DNA of 42,962 nucleotides from Irineochytrium annulatum (Eukaryota > Chytridiomycota > Chytridiomycetes > Chytridiales > Chytridiaceae). Below the pieces are notes generated by a model that was not told the origin of the DNA, made no database searches, and saw only the letters and a program-made list of their open reading frames with translations. The position numbers were made by a program, and so were the translations under genes. Numbering within the stretch: position 1 is the first letter of the stretch; each line of letters starts with the position of its first letter. The DNA lies in contig JADGJL010000101.1 of assembly GCA_027600665.1 (NCBI GenBank), forward strand, positions 1-42,962. The letters are read 5' to 3'. This document shows positions 1 through 8,992 of this stretch, piece after piece.

Positions 1-1
1 T

Positions 2-540
2 GCCACCTACGAGGCCCCTGTGATTGCACACGTCAAGAGCGGCTTAACGACTCAAAGGATTTGCATGGCGGATGCAATGGCAAGGGCTGCCCAGGCTGTG
101 ATTGACCACCTTCTGGATGGAAATTTCTTGGGCCCTTGCAATACGAGCAATACGACGTCAAATGTAAAGAGGGAACGGATTGAATTTGAGGACGACGCTG
201 GCGACAGATCCAATCCCAATGAGCCTCTACCTCAAATTCACGTACAGAGTTCTCAACCTCCAATCTCACCGCGAGCATCTCCTCTTCAACCCAGACCAAC
301 CCTGTGAAGCGGGCAACAAAGAAGACCAAAGTGGATGCAAAGTTGACGCCTGCTACAAAGAAGACCAAGGTGGATGCAAAGCTGACGACGCTCAAAGGGG
401 ATGCTTTATCTAAATGGGGACTTGTGATTTCCGGGAAGAGAGGTAGAGGGCGACCACGAGGATCCGGCATGAAAGACGGAGCACTTGTTTTGAATATCCT
501 GCTGCCGTGGGCATCTTGCAAGGGGAGGTGGACGATATAG
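2..540 (+). CDS. AT-hook protein, 5'-truncated at window edge
   Basis: An open frame enters from the left edge (from base 2) and runs to about 303. Coding character then continues one frame over from about 298 to 540, so there is an unseen intron or an indel near 240-300. The second part is Lys/Thr-rich with a 13-residue tandem repeat, then GKRGRGRPRGSG at about 433-468, a classic AT-hook (R-G-R-P core) for minor-groove DNA binding. Past about 485, a third frame gives an acidic tail ending at a TAA near 567, which looks more like the true C-terminus than the TAG at 538-540; a one-base shift near the TTGTTTTG run would join them. DNA or chromatin binding is likely from the hook alone; no other domain is recognised. 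It could be a decayed gene. It converges on the minus-strand gene at 710. Confidence 0.45.
313..387 (+). repeat. Tandem 39-bp coding repeat (two copies)
   Basis: Two near-identical 36-bp blocks at 313-348 and 352-387 are separated by 3 bp, each encoding ATKKTKVDAKLT with only synonymous third-base changes. They form the basic linker just before the AT-hook. Confidence 0.85.
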
Positions 541-709
541 GATCTGATGAAGGAGAGGTGGGGGGATAAAGTTAGTGATCATTCATAGACCCGTAGAGAT
601 TTATGTCCATTAATTTTATGGCTGACGTCAGTAACACTTCGTTCTCATCATGCTCCACAAAATATAGAGGCAATTATGTGTATTGAAAAATTACAAAACC
701 ATGCAAATT

Positions 710-2111
710 CTACGTCCTGGCCTTCTTAGAAGCTCTCCCGTCCTCCAATGCAGTCCTCCTGTCTCGTTTTGTTTGCACAACTTCAGCAGCTATAGCTACC
801 TCTCCCTCTAGATTTTTATAATCCCGTTTATCCTTACTAGGCAGCAGTTCCATGCTGTGGTAGAGGACAAATGAAACACGTCTCCCTATAAAATCAGCAG
901 GCACAAATTGAACTATCTTCGATGACCTGATTGAAATGTAAGTTGCACCTTGGACAATATGTTGAAACCTTAGCAACACAGCATCTCCCGGACAAACAGG
1001 AATGGCAATCCTAAGCTGTGGCAAATACAGGCAGGAATCCATGGGTAAATGTGCCTACGGACTACGTAAGTATTACATTATAAAATTCACAAACCGGTGT
1101 AGAGTGTAGCATTTGGTATCTTAGGATCGTCCTTGTCGTCACAGTGGGGTACCACCCTGGCGTTGCTGTTGTTTCCATTAAGAATGCAGTCCTGAAGTGC
1201 GCCCTGCTTGTTGTATGTCGTACACTCCTTTTTGTAAAACTCCCGGACACCTATGGTGTCCTGAAAAATCAAATCCATAATGTTCATGCACCGGAGAAAG
1301 AAGGATTTCATAAATATCCTAAATTTCAGTAAAGCATCTGCTTGCCCACAGTTTCTTTTTGCAAAGGTCTGAGGATGGAATAATATCTACCAACATTAGC
1401 AGTTACAAGTTCAGAAAAAAAAAAAACTCTAGGGACATGAGCCTGTTCATATCTATAACGCCAATGTTGCGATTCAAATGATGCTCCATCCTTTTGTTCC
1501 TCCGAGACAAGTTCCCAATTCTTCTCCGGTCTTTCCCTATATCTGCGATGGCGAACGTATTTTGATTTCCTAGAATCTTGAAGCATCTCCCGATTGCGAT
1601 GTACATCCGAGTACATGACCTTCTCTTCCTTGTTGATAGATTCCAATTCAGGAGCAGACAAGGCTCCTGGAACCCAGGTAGCAAGGATGGTTTCTTCCAG
1701 ATGAATAATGTTCACAGGCCTGGCGCCTGGATCGACAGAGAGCACTGCACAGCTTGCGGCTAGCAATTCGAGATTTTCATCAATTTTGTCCCACAACTCA
1801 TTGTCCGGCGAACGAATATCGAAATGATCTCTAAGAAAGTTTAAAGAAAATCAGAAGAGCAAATAATACATTTTCACAAGGATAGGATTATCCAGAAGAG
1901 GTTGCAATTTTTTCCAGTGGCGGGTCGGGCCGGTATCGGGAGGAGATGTGGAAGCTGACAAAGGTCTTTGCTCAATTTTGGCTGCTTTCTGGCGATCCCG
2001 GCGCTTCAGCTGCTCTCTCCTCCTCCCTGCGTGTTCTAGGGTTAATTGTACTAGTCGGTTCTCATCCCTCTTATATCTCTGCTTTCGTCTTTTTGGTTTG
2101 GTGCAATTCAA
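710..2111 (-). CDS. Putative 2OG-Fe(II) dioxygenase-like protein, multi-exon
   Basis: Four coding blocks on the minus strand: a basic N-terminal block (2111 to 1870), 1830 to about 1390, about 1311 to 1087, and about 1057 to 710. The first junction is convincing: intron 1831-1869 (GTATTA...TTCTTAG) joins the blocks in frame. The others are unresolved, and one lies beside a 12-base A run near 1418. The C-terminal half has VVPHCDDKDDP (an H-x-D motif), then LYLPQLRIAIPVCPGDAVLL and RFQHIVQGA. This order of H-x-D, a strand with PGD, and a distal His matches the double-stranded beta-helix of 2OG-Fe(II) dioxygenases, including the fungal TET/JBP-like proteins found with KDZ-type transposons. That family link is from pattern only. 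No clear ATG is seen at the 5' end, so an upstream exon is missing or the gene is decaying. Confidence 0.45.
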
Positions 2112-2169
2112 GTGGTTGACATTGAAATTTACGTTGGCCGTTTTGCTTGGATGGTTGTAGATATACTGT

Positions 2170-2199
2170 CACTGGGATAGGCATCACTGGGATAGACAT
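2170..2199. repeat. 15-bp direct repeat
   Basis: CACTGGGATAGGCAT and CACTGGGATAGACAT lie end to end with one mismatch, just upstream of the minus-strand dioxygenase-like gene. Function is unknown; it could be replication slippage. Confidence 0.7.
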
Positions 2200-2287
2200 G
2201 CTGTTCGGCGATGACATCACTTGCGAAGAAACTGTGTCCTTACATACAAATGGATGTATTCCATATTGATATGTAAAAACGCTCGCA

Positions 2288-2506
2288 CACTCTATCGTGC
2301 GTCAGCTGCGGCCAGTACGACTACCTGACACCGACAAAACCCCGATGTTTTTTAAGTGCACAAAGTGTGGCATCGAAGGCTCCAGCCGACAATCTCCGAC
2401 GCAAATTGCTTACGGACCCCCAATCTTCCGCAGACTCGAGCGAGGCGCCAAGACGCCGACCCGGCTTTCCCACACAGGGCAGCCATTGAGGCGGACCTTA
2501 GGGTAA
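2288..2506 (+). pseudogene. Zinc-ribbon-like ORF with apparent frameshift
   Basis: One plus frame from about 2288 encodes SCVSCGQYDYLTPTKPRCF. The other half of a zinc ribbon, FFKCTKCGIEG, is in the next frame immediately after a run of six T at 2347-2352. Adding or removing a T would place two C-x2-C knuckles 18 residues apart in one frame. The downstream part (to 2506) is basic and unrecognised. A TAA precedes the first knuckle by a few codons, so no start is visible. Either a decayed gene fragment or an assembly error in the homopolymer. Confidence 0.3.
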
Positions 2507-3118
2507 TGATGACACAGCAATGGCATTTGAGCGGACAGATGTGGTGATGGCCAGCATTGAAAGCGTCCGCGTTTACGCTGGAGGTTGTGAGCAATGGGCG
2601 TTGGGATGCGGGCGATGGAATGACGATCACTGCGGATTGGGACGGCGGAAGGTTACCGCGGTGATGTGCAACGAGGACTGGTCGTGCCGGATGTTGTCTG
2701 GGACAGTGGCGCGACGGTGATGTGGGGCTAGGAGGCAGGGGTATGGTGAGTGCGACGGATTGTTTTCAAGGGCGAGGATAGGGTATGTTGCGGTCCGCTC
2801 CCTGTTAAGCTGCGGAACCGTAGCTCCGACGTAAGTTCATAAGTATTGAACGTAGGTGAGTAAGATGGTAAAGCTCATAGCGCCGTCGTAGTCCGTCGTG
2901 AGGATTGTGTCGGCGCAGAGATATATTCAATGCAGTGTTGAAGGTGTTGAACCTCCCGCCCGTAGCCCCTACTTATAGTAGAGCCTTGGGTTGCCACTGG
3001 GCACACCACGCGTATCGCCTAAGCGATGAAGGGCATGATACGAGAAGCCTAAGAGGACTATTTCGTCAGTGATTATATTGGAGGGTAAAAGGGGCTTTCA
3101 CTCTCCATCCATCCGTCA
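2507..3118. other. No supported gene
   Basis: Moderately GC-rich sequence with only short ORFs in all frames. I see no convincing coding frame, repeat or RNA gene. Confidence 0.5.
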
Positions 3119-3734
3119 TTGATCAAAGGCCTTGAGGGCTTGGGCGCGAAGGAGCTTCACACCCCCCCCGACACGGGAAGCCACGCCGGGCTTCTCGTGT
3201 CTTGTCATTGTGACGTCGTCCCGATCGAACAGCGACAGCGTAGCCATGACCGAGTGTTCGGGAGGCGGTATATGGTCGGAGTTGATCCCGCAGTGCGCCT
3301 TGCAATCGGCGCTAACCAAGTATGTTTGGTTAATAACAGTATAGGTAACAAACGCAGTCGCTCAGCCAGGGTGACGATACCTCTCCCGGAGATGAGGCGC
3401 TTCCCTTGTCGGGACGGTTTGTACCTTCCTGGGATTGAAACGTGACTCGGCCTCATACTTGCTTTTCGCCAACGGATGGGAATATGAGGTTGCTCTGTCG
3501 CTGGGAGCACAGTGCCTCCCCAGCCAGGATGGTCCCGCCGAGGTTTTTTGGAAAGCTGGATCGGCAGCTTTCCTAGCCACTTTGGTCAAAAAGCACCCAG
3601 TCAATCCGCTCGGAGTTATCTCTGCGGACGGTCGTATAGTACAGCACAATAGGAAGAGGTTTCTGGCTATCACGGGTGACGGCCAGATTGTCCTCCCCAC
3701 TAACAGGATACCGGGCGAGGGCTCAAGGTTGTAA
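3119..3734 (+). CDS. Unrecognised ORF pair, possibly one broken or spliced gene
   Basis: Two overlapping plus-strand ORFs (3119-3445 and 3435-3734) lie in different frames. A third frame between them (about 3373-3435) also has protein-like composition and ends GRFVPSWD. The second ORF holds SASYLLFANGWEYEVALSLG and GVISADGRIVQHNRKRFLAI, which read like real protein, but I recognise no family. An intron-like GTATGT...TTAATAACAG element at 3320-3339 is too short to be a normal intron. An AATAAA signal at 3816-3821 fits a plus-strand 3' end. A minus-strand ORF over the same bases is less protein-like. Function unknown; the frame changes suggest unresolved introns or decay. Confidence 0.3.
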
Positions 3735-4226
3735 AAATATAGAAAGACATGTGCTGATCTCCCATGATCGCGGCGTGAAATTTGAAAACTAGAACAAAAA
3801 GTATCATTTTTTGAGAATAAAGACGCACTCGCGAAAGGCATCATCGAAGCCCTTTGGGGTGGGAGCAACAATGCCGGAGAGCAGGAGCACCGATGCATCC
3901 TCATTCACGAACTATCCGCCTTTTTGCGACGTTCCGGGAGCAAGGGCAACAATGATTGTCGGGTAGGGCGGGAGCAATTCTAGGCAACCATAACGTTGTA
4001 CTTTTGCTGCAACGAGGGCACCATGCGCATTGTACGAGAGCGGGTGCATATGGTGGGAACTGGGGTGAGTGGGAATTGGGTGATCATCGCCGCCTTACCG
4101 CTTTTAATTCTGCACGGTATTCAAAGATAAGACGTCATTATGCAGATTGCCCTTCTTTCCCTTCGTAAGCTTGTTGCTTCGGTAGATTTCGTGACATGAT
4201 TAAAATAAAGAAAAACCACATGGCGT
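3735..4226. other. 3'-flanking region, no gene seen
   Basis: Region between the unrecognised plus-strand ORFs and the 3' end of DBR1. It holds the AATAAA at 3816-3821 and AT-rich sequence at 4195-4215 just beyond the DBR1 stop. No coding frame is supported. Confidence 0.5.
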
Positions 4227-6651
4227 CTACTCCATGGCAACACCTTTGCCTTCCTCCGCCGGCGCCCCACCGCCTCGAGCTTGGCCATCGCTGCCCTCTA
4301 CCACCTGCACCTGCATCTCAACCCCCTTCGTGCCGTCCGCACCGCCCTGCTTCACCACCTGCAAATCCTCCTTCGCGCCCTCTGCCTCCCCCTCGCCCGC
4401 ATCGTCATCAAACGCGTCCATGTCCAGGATGATCTCGCTCGACGGCTCGGGTAAGACGACGAGCCTGTCCTCCTCGTCCCTGCCCGGTGACGGTAGCGTG
4501 GCCGTGGACGACGGGTCGCCGCCGGCAGCTTTTGTAGGTATCCTCGGTTGGTCGGCGCCGGTTTCGGGCGGCATCTCAAATTTCGCAACATCCGACGTGG
4601 GGTTGATGTTCGTCTGCGATTCTAATGTCAGAAAATATTAGATCATCTTGAGTACGGACCTCGAGGCCAAGGCGGCTGCATAGGTGAATAGTTTGAGGGT
4701 TTTGAACGGGCATCACTAGCGGTAACCGGTCAGATAAGAACGAGAAACGCGTGAACTTACTCAGATCATGCTTCCGCTTATTTGTGACGCCGTGCGGCGC
4801 TGTCGTCATTGCAAAGTTTAGAGGGATCTTCAACCCCTCTTCCGAAGCTACGATGTTCTCCTTCACCCATGCCAAATCCTTGTCAATCTGACTGTGGACA
4901 ATGTTCAGAACATCGTAGACAACACGCAGGGACGTTCAGACCTGGTGATTTCCTCCTCCAGAGGTAACGGTTTCTGATCCCTTGACATGCTCAGATACTG
5001 ATGCGTTGACCTCATAATGGCGAGCCACTCTTCGTCAAAACTGAATGCGTACGGGGTCGATTCGGTAGATGGGATCTCCACAATCTAGAGCGCATTAAAG
5101 GCCGATGAAAAATAAGTAGGCACCTGTAAGAAATCCCGATGCGGTAAGCACTTATCAAGCGAGAGGAATCGGGTAAACCGTGGCGGCTTTTGCTCGTCAG
5201 TGGCCACCGCCGCTTCCGCCCCGGCTGCAACCGTCGCAATCTCGCCCTCGCCATTGACGGCCTTTTCGGGCCCCTTCTCCGTCGCGCCAGCCTCCTCCGC
5301 CGTTTCCGCGACAGTAGCCTCGACCGCTTGTGCCACCTCCTCCACCCTCACCTCAACCTTAACCTCCTCCACCTTCACTTCTGTCTTGACCTCCTCCGCC
5401 TCCATCTCCACCTTCGACTCTGTCTTCACTTCCACCACCTCGATCTTCATCTTGAATGGCGAGCTCATCTCTCCCAACAAGTCCGCAATCTGCTCCTTTG
5501 ACGGCGACCCGACCGTCTCCAATGGCTCCTCCATGCTCTCGTCCAGCGCCGTCAACGCTTTTAAAGCTAGTTTCGCCTCCGCGTCCCCGTTAACCTTCCC
5601 CTCGGCCCCCTCATCATCGCCGATGTACTCCTCATCGGGATTCCCGTCCTCCCCAATGTCCTCGATGACGATTTCATCCGGGTTCTCTACGGGCTTGGCC
5701 TGGTTGCCTGTGGGACCGGCAGCGGCTGCCGGTGCAGTCTTGGGTGGGTCGTGCGAGTAAAGCGCCGCGAACTTCACGTGCAGGTGAGCGGCGAACCAGT
5801 AGCTGGGCTTTAGCTTCTTTAGGAGAAACTCGCCAGCGTAGCTCCCGAGCGTGTTGTTTTGGATCTAAAGCCGCGCGCGTGAGATGAAGTGACGATGCAG
5901 CAAAGACGAACCTCGGACTGTAGGAACTGCTTTGCCCACAGGAGCTTCTTTAGATTCCCGTGGTGCGCAATGCCGCGAGGCCAATCGTGTGATATGAAAA
6001 TATCTATCGGACGACGGATCTGACAATGCTTTAGCATGATGGAAATGATGTGGAGCATACTTGCGCGAGCCGGTAGACATTATACTTTCTGACATGATAG
6101 ATACTCCGGCAGTCGTTGTCGTTGTACGGCTGTCGCTCATAGAACCCTATTAGATTGCATCAACAAAACAGTGAAAGGCACAAGCGGTAGGTCACCGTGC
6201 TCGTAGTGGTTATCCTTGTAAATCCCGGAGAGCCCGCCTATCCGAACACCGCCGAAGTTCACGACGCCCGCAAACCCAAGAAAGTAGATGTTCGGGCACA
6301 CCCATCCGCCGTGATATCTGTTCCGCGTTCGTCAACTACAACAAATGCGCATGCCAGTGCAATAGCTTACAGCTCCCACAAGTAGTTGCTCGCCTCATGA
6401 TTCCCCCCAATAAACACCGTCGGAATCGGCGCCTTCCGCTTGCCCGAGTAATACTCGTGGAAGTTCCCAACCTGGCGGTACTTGTCCGGGCACGCCAGGG
6501 AGTCCAGGTCCCCGAGGTTTCGTATCGTCTGTACGTCCCCACATATGATGAGCAGATCGACCTTCATTTCATGCTTCCGCTCGAGGTAAGCAATCGAGGC
6601 GTATATCTTATCCAGCTCGCCGTGCGCGCATCCCTCCACCGCGATCCTCAT
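4227..6651 (-). CDS. DBR1: RNA lariat debranching enzyme
   Basis: Hydrolyses the 2'-5' branch of excised intron lariats in the nucleus. Nine exons: 6371-6651, 6196-6317, 6061-6146, 5912-6019, 5124-5864, 4942-5084, 4761-4891, 4660-4715 and 4227-4613. Joined, they stay in frame and give 684 aa. All metal/active-site residues of this metallophosphoesterase are present: Cys8 and His10 ([12 protein letters not shown]), Asp39 (CGDVQ), Asn84-His85 (GGNHEAS), the His of ISHDWP and the two His of [10 protein letters not shown]. The family C-terminal block is present too ([33 protein letters not shown]). The protein is longer than most DBR1s (roughly 400-550 aa) because of an acidic, Glu/Val/Lys-rich disordered insert of about 190 residues (5190-5760) and an acidic tail. 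It is divergent from the kelch gene with 60 bp between start codons. Confidence 0.95.
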
Positions 6652-6711
6652 TTGCTCCAGCACAGATTGTCGACAGACGAAAGTGAAGTCGACAATTCAA
6701 CATCAACTCCG
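6652..6711. promoter_or_regulatory. Compact divergent DBR1/kelch intergenic promoter
   Basis: Only 60 bp separate the two divergent start codons (6651 on minus, 6712 on plus). No TATA box is evident. Any promoter must be shared, or the true transcription starts lie within the opposite gene. Confidence 0.5.
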
Positions 6712-8082
6712 ATGCTCGCAGACGGAAACAGTGCCTCCGCTGTCGGCATGTGGACCTACCCCGAGACCTTGGGCTCCACCCCGTCGCCCCGCCTTGGATC
6801 GTCCCTGACGTACGTCCCCTCGAAGCGCTCGTGCCTCCTGTTCGGCGGCGCGAGCCACGAACAGCAATTGAGCAACGACCTGTATGAGCTGAACCTCGGT
6901 ATGAATCGCCGCTCACCCGCTGTGCTTTCATGTTCAACTCGTTGGCAGTGACGAATGCGTGGAGGCTCGTGGGCGGCGCAACGCGGCCGCCGCCGAGGTA
7001 CGACCATCTGGCAGTGCTCGTGCACAGGCGGCGGGGCGCCAATGGCGCGGTGGCCGCGAGTCCAGGGGCGGAGCTTTTGCTGGTCTTTGGTGGGTCGTCG
7101 GGCGTGGGCGTGCTGGATGACCTATGGGCTTTCGATATTGGTACGCAGCAGTGATTGCTTGCCTCGCTGACGACGCCACTTTAGCGCGTTCCGTTTGGAA
7201 TCAAATTCCGCCGACGGGTCGACCGCCCTCCGCCCGGCTGGTCCAGTCATGCGCGCTCGTTTCCGGGCTAAGAGGCGATCGCATCTTCATCTTCGGGGGC
7301 GGGGTGGTCGGCGACCAGCCCGTAAAAGATGAAGCGGTCTACTGCCTCGATGTAGGTTCGTGGGCACCAACTTTTCCTTTCCTCCTGTTTCGAACGTCAT
7401 CTTAATGATGTCACTAGAGTCCATGATGTGGATTCAAGTTACCAATCCATCACCAACAAGGTTGGCCGGCGGGCCGTCGCCGCGCTGGGGTCACGCGATC
7501 GCGGCGGTTGGAGCTGAGATGATTGTTTTTGGAGGCTTCGACTCGAAAGGGCGGTCATTAGATGAGCTATGGTCATTTGATATCAGTACGTGCGCATTGC
7601 ACTTAGGATGGGGAGGATATTCTCATAATGGGCGGTTTTTTTGCAGTAAAAAGGAAGTGGACGGGCATCGTCTGCAGCATCAGCCGGAATGGTGGCGCGG
7701 TCAAACCCAAGCCACGATCCGGCCACTCGGTGGCGGTTATTAAGCCCGGAAAGCTCGTTTTCTTCGGCGGGATGTCGAAGGGCGATTACTTAGAGATTCT
7801 GGATGAGCTATTGATGCTGGATACAGGTATTACTATGCTTGCTTTCTTGTTTTGTTGACGGTTTGCACGGCGTGCTTACACTTCACCTTAGTCCTTGGGA
7901 CGTGGTCCCGGCCCGCAACGGCAGGGACGTTGCCGGACGGTATCCCAGCGGCTCGGTTGGACCACGCTGTATGCGTATTCGAGACCGAGTGGGAGCAACT
8001 CTCGTGCACAAGGATGCTTATGTTCGGTGGCGCAGATACGAAGGGAATAACAAACCAACTTGTCGCGTTGAATCTCGAGTAA
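6712..8082 (+). CDS. Kelch-repeat beta-propeller protein
   Basis: Six exons (6712-6898, 6949-7140, 7185-7355, 7418-7585, 7647-7826, 7892-8082) join to 362 aa with no internal stop. Each exon carries about one kelch blade with the diagnostic double Gly after hydrophobics (LLFGGA, LVFGGS, FIFGGG, IVFGGF, VFFGGM, LMFGGA), then a tryptophan-type strand such as DDLWAFDI or DELWSFDI. It is therefore a single six-bladed propeller with no BTB or other domain, probably a protein-interaction scaffold; partners are unknown. All five introns are phase 1 and fall right after the same D-[IVLT] position of the repeat. The first ATG after the divergent gap was chosen; a second Met lies 12 codons on. Confidence 0.88.
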
Positions 8083-8992
8083 CGGGCGAGGGGAGGAAGC
8101 AGGCGTTTTCTAGGACGACAAGTGTGTGCCATATGTGAACGCACTTGGCGCACTGGTTGCCGTGATGCTTAGAATTTGTAGTAGATGTTTCGTGGTAACC
8201 TGCAACCATCAATACAGAAGTAGAGCTGATAACTTGTGCCCCTGCCACATACAACAGAGGCAAAGGGAAGGAAAACTTGATTGAGAAGGACAAATTAAGC
8301 CAGCGATAAAAGGATTTTCAGAGCGATAAATTACTAATGTGTCGCGGACTATAGCAGGCTGGTCGCGATGACTCTTTCGCCTGAGGCGATGCTCTTATGT
8401 CCTCAGTGTGCAACGTCGGCAACTTCCGTCGGTGGTGACCGAGACTTTCTGAAGCGAAGCGGTCACCTTAGACCGCCGATAATGGCACCCTGATTTGCTG
8501 GAAGAAGGCCACCAAGTGACTATGCCGAGATCTTGGTCATGCTCGCTGACTTTCCAGCCCGACGCTCGCGTTGTGCTTTTGTTATCCGTTTGTGCAGTAA
8601 AGGGCATCTTGGCAGTAATCCAGCTCGCGCAAAAGTGACTCCTCGAGTTAGACGAGGAGCCCCGGTACATCCCATCCGTCTTCACATTGCGATGGTGTGA
8701 TGAGTCCGGCGACTTCCCTCGTCTATGCGTCCTCCGTCCCGCGTTCGTGTCCGTTTTCCAGCGCGATCGCCGCGCGCTCATCCCGCGCACCAGCTCATCC
8801 CCGCTGCTTGACTTACGACGAGCGAGGACTCTGCCGCTCCGGCCCTGGGGGCATAGGGATGGGCTGCCATGCTGCCAACTTGTCAACTTGCTCAAATCGA
8901 AGCCCGCAACAGATCTCAATCGATCAAGAGCAAAGGAGCCCGCACCTCACTCGCCTCTCGACCTTCACTCCCAGCAGCAGCTCGTCCTCGAC
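8083..8992. promoter_or_regulatory. Kelch 3' flank and pyruvate-kinase upstream region
   Basis: No gene is supported over these 910 bp. The last 60 bp before the ATG (about 8935-8992) are pyrimidine-rich on the plus strand, as often seen in 5' leaders of highly expressed fungal glycolytic genes. A 174-codon minus ORF (8395-8919) has no protein-like features and is treated as chance. Confidence 0.4.

Noticed and set aside
3362..3904. 180-codon minus ORF
   Set aside because: The plus strand has more protein-like sequence and an AATAAA at its 3' end. The minus frame shows no motif.
8395..8919. 174-codon minus ORF upstream of the pyruvate-kinase gene
   Set aside because: Composition is Ser/Arg-rich without structure, and it lies over the promoter and leader of the real gene.
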